Made by a program: the position numbers and the translations under genes. Below the pieces are notes generated by a model, which did not search any database, was not told where the DNA came from, and worked only from the letters and a program-made list of their open reading frames with translations. Positions 5,494-10,411 of a stretch of 10,411 nt of DNA are shown here, piece by piece. The DNA is taken from assembly GCA_030602675.1 (NCBI GenBank), contig JAUVZH010000054.1, positions 1-10,411 on the forward strand. The letters are read 5' to 3'. Within the stretch, counting starts at the first letter, position 1; each line of letters starts with the position of its first letter. Source of the DNA: Candidatus Heimdallarchaeota archaeon (GTDB taxonomy: Archaea; Asgardarchaeota; Heimdallarchaeia; JABLTI01).

Positions 5494-7281
5494 TCAAGTT
5501 TCATTATCATTTAAATCCCCTTCCCATAGTTTTTGCATTTCTTCGTTTGTTCTAAGTAAATCTTGAAGTCTGCCTTGAGCGTCTATTTTACCATTCTTTA
5601 GAACTATTACATTGTCTGCTCTCTTTAGTGCCATAGGACGGTGAGAAACAGCTAAACAAGTGATTTCTGCACCACTTGAGAACATTCGTTCCCAAAGTTT
5701 GTGCTCTGTTTCGACATCAAGTGCACTTGATAAATCATCAAACACAAGTAGTTCAGGTTTTCGAACGAACATTCTTGCTGCAGCTAATCGTTGCTTTTGT
5801 CCTCCGGAAAGCTTTACTCCTTTCGGTCCAACGATTGTATCATATTTTTCTTCAAAACCATTTACTTCCTGCTCAAAAACTGCTAACTCCACTGCCTTAT
5901 CTATATCAGCAGTTTCTTCTAGAATATTAAGCAAGATATTGTCTTTCAGTGGATCACTGAAAAGGTATGGTATCTGTGGTGTATATGCTGCTCTTGGAGG
6001 AATCATAAATTGCGCTGGATCTGTAACTAATTCACCATTCCAAGTAATATCTCCTTGGTCTTTCTGGACTAATCCTAATATTGCTCTGAGTAAGGTTGTT
6101 TTTCCTGAACCTATTCTCCCAGTAACTACTGTAACAGAACCTCGAGGCATTTCGATGGTAATATCTGAAATTCCTTTATCAGTTCCTGGATAGCTAAATG
6201 ATAAATTCTTGGTTGATAAAAGAGCTATTTGATCTTTCTCCGATCGAAGAATCGGTTGATACGGTGGATAATCTGTCCACTCATATATTGGTCCTGATTC
6301 AACGAGTTCTTCAGCACTAACTGTTTCGTTTTGGTTTTGAATTAGCTTAAGCATTCGTTCATAGGATACTTTTGCTTGCTGGTATACTGGTATCATATCT
6401 CCCAACATCCACAAGAAATCACCTATCCACCACAATTGTGTTTGAAAGAAGTATAGATTACCAATTGTAAATGCTCCAATATTCATAGCTGGGCCTATTA
6501 GCAAGAGGATTGTTCCCATCCCCAAGGATATCGAAAATAGGTATATTGAATCAATAATCGCTATGAAGACCATTTCTTTTACAATTGCTTTCTTTCGTGT
6601 TTGGCATTTAGTATCAAAATAGTTTAAGATGTTCTCTTCTTTACAAGCAACTTTGAATGTTTGAATTGATCCGAAAATTTTCCCAAGAGTATCTGTTACT
6701 GCTGCTGTGGCTTTTCTTCGTATCTTCCTTAATTTATCAATTCGTCTTCTACCTGTTAACCCAACTGCCAGTATAAGCATAAATGGTATGAAGATCAGAC
6801 TTGTTGCTTTCCAGCTAATGTAAAACATATAGCTTAGAGTCACTGCTGTATAAGCAACGAAACCAAACCTTATCGACAGCGTATAAGACAACCTTACAGC
6901 ATTATCGACATCACCTCTAAACCTCGAGATTGCTTCTCCAGAAGTATCTGGGAGTGCTTGAGCACCTGGTTTTCTAAGCAATCCTCTCATAATGTTTCTT
7001 CTAAGCAACACTTGTCCTGAGATGTAGAATAACCAGAAGAGGATATCAAGCAGTGATCCAAATAGAAATGTCGCTAGGAATGTGAATGGTATAATGATGA
7101 ATAGTGTCTTAAGATCCAAACTGAAGAAAGTATTTTCTCCGATAAGTGTATCAATTATTTCTTGAACACCGAAACTAATACCAAATCTACCAAGCAACCA
7201 TAGTAAGGTCGTAATGAAGGTTCCCATGAAGTAACCTATTCTGAATTTGATTAGTTTCCCTGCTTGGTTCCAAACTTTCAA
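5494..7281 (-). CDS. Heterodimeric ABC exporter, half-transporter with degenerate Walker B
   Basis: This 595-aa protein has an N-terminal six-helix transmembrane domain (about residues 18-300) fused to a nucleotide-binding domain. Visible motifs are Walker A GRIGSGKTT (388-396), Q-loop Q436, a full signature LSGGQ (491-495), Walker B LLVFDD (511-516) and switch His H547. The catalytic Glu after Walker B is replaced by Asp (D516), typical of the degenerate subunit of heterodimeric exporters. It should pair with the product of the preceding gene: its LSGGQ completes the partner's catalytic site, while its own Walker site is weak. The start is TTG, overlapping the partner's TGA (TTGA), with AGGAGGT 7 nt upstream; the next ATG, at residue 19, would cut into the first helix. 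The substrate (drug, lipid or peptide) cannot be told. An importer role is unlikely because the membrane and ATPase domains are fused. Confidence 0.93.
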   Translation of the reverse strand: MKVWNQAGKLIKFRIGYFMGTFITTLLWLLGRFGISFGVQEIIDTLIGENTFFSLDLKTLFIIIPFTFLATFLFGSLLDILFWLFYISGQVLLRRNIMRGLLRKPGAQALPDTSGEAISRFRGDVDNAVRLSYTLSIRFGFVAYTAVTLSYMFYISWKATSLIFIPFMLILAVGLTGRRRIDKLRKIRRKATAAVTDTLGKIFGSIQTFKVACKEENILNYFDTKCQTRKKAIVKEMVFIAIIDSIYLFSISLGMGTILLLIGPAMNIGAFTIGNLYFFQTQLWWIGDFLWMLGDMIPVYQQAKVSYERMLKLIQNQNETVSAEELVESGPIYEWTDYPPYQPILRSEKDQIALLSTKNLSFSYPGTDKGISDITIEMPRGSVTVVTGRIGSGKTTLLRAILGLVQKDQGDITWNGELVTDPAQFMIPPRAAYTPQIPYLFSDPLKDNILLNILEETADIDKAVELAVFEQEVNGFEEKYDTIVGPKGVKLSGGQKQRLAAARMFVRKPELLVFDDLSSALDVETEHKLWERMFSSGAEITCLAVSHRPMALKRADNVIVLKNGKIDAQGRLQDLLRTNEEMQKLWEGDLNDNET

Positions 7282-9080
7282 GTCAAGACCTCCTGTATTC
7301 CTTGTTGTAATAATTTCGAGAAATGAGAGTTTGGATCCTTGACTAGCTCTGCTCTGGAACCATATTCAACAATTTCTCCTTTCTCTAAAATTAAAATGTC
7401 ATCGACTTTCTGCAAGGTTGCTAATCTATGAGCAATAATTATTGCACTTCTTCCTTCCAGCAATTTTTCCAAAGCTAAATCAACTTGTTTTTCAGTTGCA
7501 GGATCTAACCTTGATGATGCTTCGTCGAGAATGACCAGTTTGGGATTCTTAAGAAACGCTCGAGTTAAAGCCAAGAGTTGCTCTTCACCTGCTGATAACC
7601 CGAGATCCTCTGAAAAGATTACAGTTTCCAAACCTTTTGGCAGTTGATTAAACCATTTCTTTAGTCCTAAATCTTTCAATACTTGAAGTACTTGCTCATC
7701 AGTCATATCGTAATCGAAAAAGGTAATGTTATCTTTTAATGATGCTTTAAACAGCTCTACTTCTTGAGTAACATAAGCAATATTTTTCCTAAGCTCACTT
7801 AATGGAAATTTCTTTGAGTTTAGTCCATTTATTTTGATTTTTCCAATATTTGGATCATACAATCTAAAAATCAATCTTGCTATAGTTGTTTTTCCACTTC
7901 CTGTTCGACCAACTAATCCTAGTTTCTTTCCAGCTTCTATATTGAAATTGATGTTTTTTAGAACTAATTGCTCAGAATAGCCAAAATCAAGGGTATCAAA
8001 TTCAAGATTGATGTCTTCATCCGGGAATGGTAAATTGCCCTCATCAACAATCTCAGACTTAATGTCAAACCATTCTTTAATTCTATCAACATTCGCTAAC
8101 GAATTTTGCAATTGTTCAAGTTGCCATAGTATTAATCGAAGTGGTCTTAATATGTTAGTTGCATAGGAAAGGAGTAAAAACAATACTCCGCCATCTATTC
8201 CAAGACTATCTGCTAGAAAGTAACTTGCTACTAAAATTCCAATATTGAGTAATGCACCCATTAGAACGTTCACAGCATAGTAAACCCTTGAAACAATCAT
8301 TGCTTTGTTCTTATTTCTAAAATCTGTTTGAGCACTTTCATGAAATCGTTTCATTAAGAACTCATCTGCTCCATTTGCTCGAATATCCTCAAACCCAGAG
8401 ATATTTTCTTCAATTACTCCAAATAAGGCAGTAGTTGATTCTCGTACTTTTCTCCAAAGTGGTGAAGCAACCTTTCTAACTAAATACAAAGCTGCTAGAG
8501 CAATAATCATGAATCCTAAGAAGATTAAACCATAAATCCAACCTTCCACGAAAACTGCAATTAAGACCCCAGCTAATAATAAGAAGCTACCAAGAAAATG
8601 AATTATGAATGTGCTAAAGAATTCAGAGAGTGTTGAAGCATCACCATCTATTCGCTCAATCATTTCCCCGGTTTTTCTCTGATTGTGAAATTTCATATCA
8701 AGATTAATGCAATGTCTGGTAAGATCAATTCGCAAATCATTGGTCGTTGACCATGCCAAATTTTGGCTTATCCATCTTACTAAAACATATAACCCTCTAT
8801 GGATAAAATTTACAGTTATATACAGGATAGAAGCGATTAGTATTAGTCTGCTATCTAATACTGGTTCGTTAACTGCTACGATATAATAACGAATGATTTG
8901 AGGATTGAGAATGTCTATGCCACTTAAAATTAATAGCAGCACAGCTAGGAGCATAACCAGAGATAGGTAGGGACTCATGTATTTTTTGAGTAATGAAACT
9001 GTGTACTTCAATGATGGCGTTACAATCACTCCCTTCCGTATTGACGAATATCTTATTACTAAAAGATTAGTATAACTCAT
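7278..9080 (-). CDS. Heterodimeric ABC exporter, half-transporter with catalytic Walker B
   Basis: This 600-aa protein has six predicted membrane helices (about 36-58, 78-100, 159-180, 183-201, 273-291, 297-312) and a C-terminal nucleotide-binding domain. It has Walker A GRTGSGKTT (391-399), Q-loop Q439, Walker B LVILDE with catalytic E520, and switch H551. Its signature motif is altered from LSGGQ to LSAGE (495-499). In a head-to-tail dimer this altered signature faces the partner's Asp-substituted Walker B, giving one degenerate and one competent ATP site. It is the first gene of a two-gene operon. No clear ribosome binding site precedes the ATG at 9080; in-frame GTG at 9029 (residue 18) or TTG at residue 24 would also give a family-like N-terminus, so the first 17-23 residues are uncertain. 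An efflux role in the cytoplasmic membrane is known for the family; the substrate is unknown. Confidence 0.92.
   Translation of the reverse strand: MSYTNLLVIRYSSIRKGVIVTPSLKYTVSLLKKYMSPYLSLVMLLAVLLLILSGIDILNPQIIRYYIVAVNEPVLDSRLILIASILYITVNFIHRGLYVLVRWISQNLAWSTTNDLRIDLTRHCINLDMKFHNQRKTGEMIERIDGDASTLSEFFSTFIIHFLGSFLLLAGVLIAVFVEGWIYGLIFLGFMIIALAALYLVRKVASPLWRKVRESTTALFGVIEENISGFEDIRANGADEFLMKRFHESAQTDFRNKNKAMIVSRVYYAVNVLMGALLNIGILVASYFLADSLGIDGGVLFLLLSYATNILRPLRLILWQLEQLQNSLANVDRIKEWFDIKSEIVDEGNLPFPDEDINLEFDTLDFGYSEQLVLKNINFNIEAGKKLGLVGRTGSGKTTIARLIFRLYDPNIGKIKINGLNSKKFPLSELRKNIAYVTQEVELFKASLKDNITFFDYDMTDEQVLQVLKDLGLKKWFNQLPKGLETVIFSEDLGLSAGEEQLLALTRAFLKNPKLVILDEASSRLDPATEKQVDLALEKLLEGRSAIIIAHRLATLQKVDDILILEKGEIVEYGSRAELVKDPNSHFSKLLQQGIQEVLT
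7288..7294 (-). promoter_or_regulatory. Ribosome binding site deciding a TTG start
   Basis: AGGAGGT on the minus strand lies inside the last codons of the first exporter gene and 6 nt before TTG at 7281. It supports the TTG start of the second exporter subunit and translation coupled to the upstream stop. Confidence 0.7.
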
Positions 9081-9180
9081 GGATAAAGGGTTCTTTGAGT
9101 AGTTTGCGGAATTCTTTAATGTTTAGAAGTGAAATAACATAAATTGATATTACAGTAATGAAGAACTTGGATGTGGAAAC
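9081..9180. promoter_or_regulatory. Divergent intergenic region, ABC operon and flavin reductase gene
   Basis: This 100-bp AT-rich gap must hold the start signals of both divergent units. For the plus strand, GTGAAATAACATAAAT (9129-9144) and CGGAATTCTTTAATG (9107-9121) are BRE/TATA-like candidates; the second is about as far from its ATG as the paralogue promoters are from theirs. GGATGTGG (9169-9176) may be the plus-strand ribosome binding site. On the minus strand I find no convincing box or ribosome binding site. Confidence 0.35.
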
Positions 9181-9723
9181 ATGGCAGAAGAACTCTACGA
9201 GAGCATACGATTGATTAGTTATGGTCTTTTTATCCTTTGCTCACGAATGAAGGGAAAATATAATGCTTTAATTGTTAACACAATTTTTCAGATAACATCG
9301 AATCCACAGATGATTGCTGTAAGCATTTGTAAAGATAATTACACTCATGAATTTATTATAAAAAGTAAAGTTTTCACCGCATCTGTTCTTTCAACAGAAA
9401 CTCCTTTGAAGTTTATTGGTCGATTCGGTTTTAAATCAGGAAAGGATTTTGATAAATTCAAAGATCCACTCAAATATGAAAAATTTATTACTGGCGTGCC
9501 TATCATCTATGATTATTCTTTAGGATATCTAGAAGCAGTTGTAAAGGAATCTGTTGATTGTGGAACGCATACACTCTTCATAGCCAAAGTTGTTGGTGGA
9601 AAAATCTTTAGTGATGGTGAACCATTAACTTATGCTTACTATCATAAGTATCTGAAAGGCAAGGCTCCAAAGAATGCTCCAACATACTTTGGTGGAATAA
9701 AACTGCAAAAAGCTAAATTATGA
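9181..9723 (+). CDS. Flavin reductase-like FMN-binding split-barrel protein
   Basis: This 180-aa protein fits the flavin reductase-like family, closest in style to the flavin domain of high-molecular-weight rubredoxins (Hrb). Residues 10-20 (RLISYGLFILC), the flavin-site region NALIVNTIFQITSNP (28-42), RFGFKSGKDFDKF (81-93), GTHTLFIAKVVGG (128-140) and the tail YYHKYLKGKAPKNAPTY (153-169) follow that family in order. Proteins of this type bind FMN and pass electrons from NAD(P)H to flavin, rubredoxin or diiron partners in oxygen or NO detoxification. In Hrb the APKNAPTY tail leads into a rubredoxin domain; here the chain ends 11 residues later with no CxxC pair, so any rubredoxin would have to be separate. 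ATG is preceded by a weak GGATGTGG. It is divergent from the exporter operon; no functional link is evident. Confidence 0.88.
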   Translation: MAEELYESIRLISYGLFILCSRMKGKYNALIVNTIFQITSNPQMIAVSICKDNYTHEFIIKSKVFTASVLSTETPLKFIGRFGFKSGKDFDKFKDPLKYEKFITGVPIIYDYSLGYLEAVVKESVDCGTHTLFIAKVVGGKIFSDGEPLTYAYYHKYLKGKAPKNAPTYFGGIKLQKAKL

Positions 9724-10179
9724 TATTCTTAACGCAAATTCAATCTCTTGATACAGATCACTAGCATCAATAACTGCTTGAATGGTCTTTAATCGTTTTA
9801 GCAAATCTTCAGGTGTTTTTTCTTGTGATACTGATTCTTTGTTATTTAACCATTCAACCTTTCTTCGAAAAGCAGTATCATTGTAGATTCTCATTTCATC
9901 ATAGATAGCTGGTCCAGCAATCCTGCCAATAAAGAACCCGGCTTCTGTAGGAACTAAAACATAGTGCTCAAGATCCATCTCTCGGATAAATCGCCACAAA
10001 TCCCCAGTAACTTGTCCAGCTCTTCGCTTATTTTCCTCCAACGGAAAATACTGTTTCTGTACTTTTTCTCGAAAGTCTTCTTTTGTTAAGGATTCGTCTA
10101 ACAACCCTTCTACTTTTGACCAACCAATCATGATCTCATTTTCCTGGAGCATTTTAGATTCAGAACCAGAAATCTTCAC
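9718..10179 (-). CDS. Stand-alone PUA-like domain of the Mrr N-terminal type, no nuclease
   Basis: This is a 153-aa protein (GTG start at 10179). The pattern IMIGWSKVEGL (16-26), AGQVTGDLWRFIREM (54-68), HYVLVPTEAGFFIGRIAGP (72-90) and FRRKVEWL (104-111) matches the PUA-like domain found before the nuclease in many Mrr-type restriction proteins, where it probably recognises modified DNA. The C-terminal helix (about 122-150) resembles the linker before the nuclease, but the protein stops there and the Mrr catalytic motif is absent. The start is uncertain. The frame stays open upstream to 10242 and encodes RKAFVVKIS across the chosen start, which looks like the domain's first strand, but no ATG is available in that frame. 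It could be a rare-codon start, a frameshift or a truncated Mrr. It overlaps the convergent flavin reductase gene by 6 bp. Confidence 0.72.
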   Translation of the reverse strand: MKISGSESKMLQENEIMIGWSKVEGLLDESLTKEDFREKVQKQYFPLEENKRRAGQVTGDLWRFIREMDLEHYVLVPTEAGFFIGRIAGPAIYDEMRIYNDTAFRRKVEWLNNKESVSQEKTPEDLLKRLKTIQAVIDASDLYQEIEFALRIS

Positions 10180-10411
10180 AACAAAAGCTTTTCGAGCAGC
10201 TGCTGTATAAATACTAGTGTCATCAGAGCTAATTATTATCCCTCATTTGAATTTACCGTTTAGGTGTTCCCATATAGTCTTAGTCAATAAAAATCTTGTC
10301 TTTTAAATGAGAGAATCCAAAATGAATAGATAATAATATGGTAAGTGCAATAATTTTTTATCAGCTATCGTCTAATGTACTTTTTATATAGCTATTTTAT
10401 GGTTGAATTAA
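10180..10411. other. Right-edge region without a convincing gene
   Basis: The stretch is AT-rich. Bases 10180-10242 keep the frame of the minus-strand PUA-like gene open until a TGA at 10243-10245. TTTTTATATA at 10381-10390 is a strong TATA-like run that works on either strand; it may serve a plus-strand gene beyond the edge. A minus-strand TATA-like TTTTTATTG near 10284-10292 could serve the PUA-like gene. I see no tRNA, repeat array or longer open frame. Confidence 0.4.

Noticed and set aside
5660..6193. Plus-strand 177-codon open frame inside the exporter gene
   Set aside because: It lies wholly opposite the conserved ATPase domain, has no recognisable fold or start signals, and is explained by antisense codon bias.
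5494..9080. The ABC genes as the import system for the neighbouring solute-binding proteins
   Set aside because: Both proteins fuse six membrane helices to an ATPase domain, the exporter architecture. Family-5 binding proteins work with separate DppB/C-type permeases and DppD/F-type ATPases, none of which is visible here.
10207..10215. Third copy of ATAAATACT as another operator
   Set aside because: It has no AGTAT partner at the right spacing and lies in the open frame upstream of the PUA-like gene; a chance 9-mer in AT-rich DNA is likely.
10176..10223. Fifteen-codon minus-strand frame overlapping the GTG of the PUA-like gene
   Set aside because: Too short and without a ribosome binding site to call a leader peptide; it is kept only as a hint about the start or a possible indel.

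Overview
The window looks archaeal, and an Asgard-type archaeon is my best guess. The DNA is AT-rich. Two genes carry BRE/TATA-like promoters (CGAAA followed by TTATTTAC) and GGAGG/GAGGTG ribosome binding sites. The surface proteins combine an N-terminal signal segment, many N-glycosylation sequons, thrombospondin-type-3 (TSP3) calcium repeats and a C-terminal membrane anchor. The lineage is inferred from this style only; no rRNA or marker gene is present.

Left half (1-5411, minus strand): two tandem paralogous genes encode large extracellular proteins related to family-5 (DppA/OppA-type) solute-binding proteins. The downstream copy runs off the left edge after 766 codons; the upstream copy is complete at 991 aa. 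The two align without net gaps from residue 1 into the repeats (gene offset 3111 bp). In both, the solute-binding domain reads in a circularly permuted order: the segment that normally ends the family follows the signal peptide, and the segment that normally starts it comes second. A run of Asp-rich TSP3 repeats begins where the normal chain would have continued. Each gene has its own promoter, and the 17-bp BRE/TATA block lies 59 nt from the ATG in both. A conserved ATACT/AGTAT inverted repeat lies in each leader.

Middle (5494-9080, minus strand): a two-gene operon (TTGA overlap) encodes the two half-transporters of a heterodimeric ABC exporter. The subunits show complementary degeneracy, so one composite ATP site should be catalytic and the other degenerate. 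This exporter-type pair is unlikely to be the import partner of the solute-binding proteins.

Right end: a divergently transcribed flavin reductase-like protein (9181-9723, plus) overlaps by 6 bp, tail to tail, with a minus-strand gene (9718-10179) for a stand-alone PUA-like domain of the kind found at the N-terminus of Mrr-type restriction proteins, without a nuclease domain. The last 166 bases have no convincing gene.

The strongest candidate for something undescribed is the permuted, calcium-repeat-tethered solute-binding protein pair with its shared promoter and leader palindrome.
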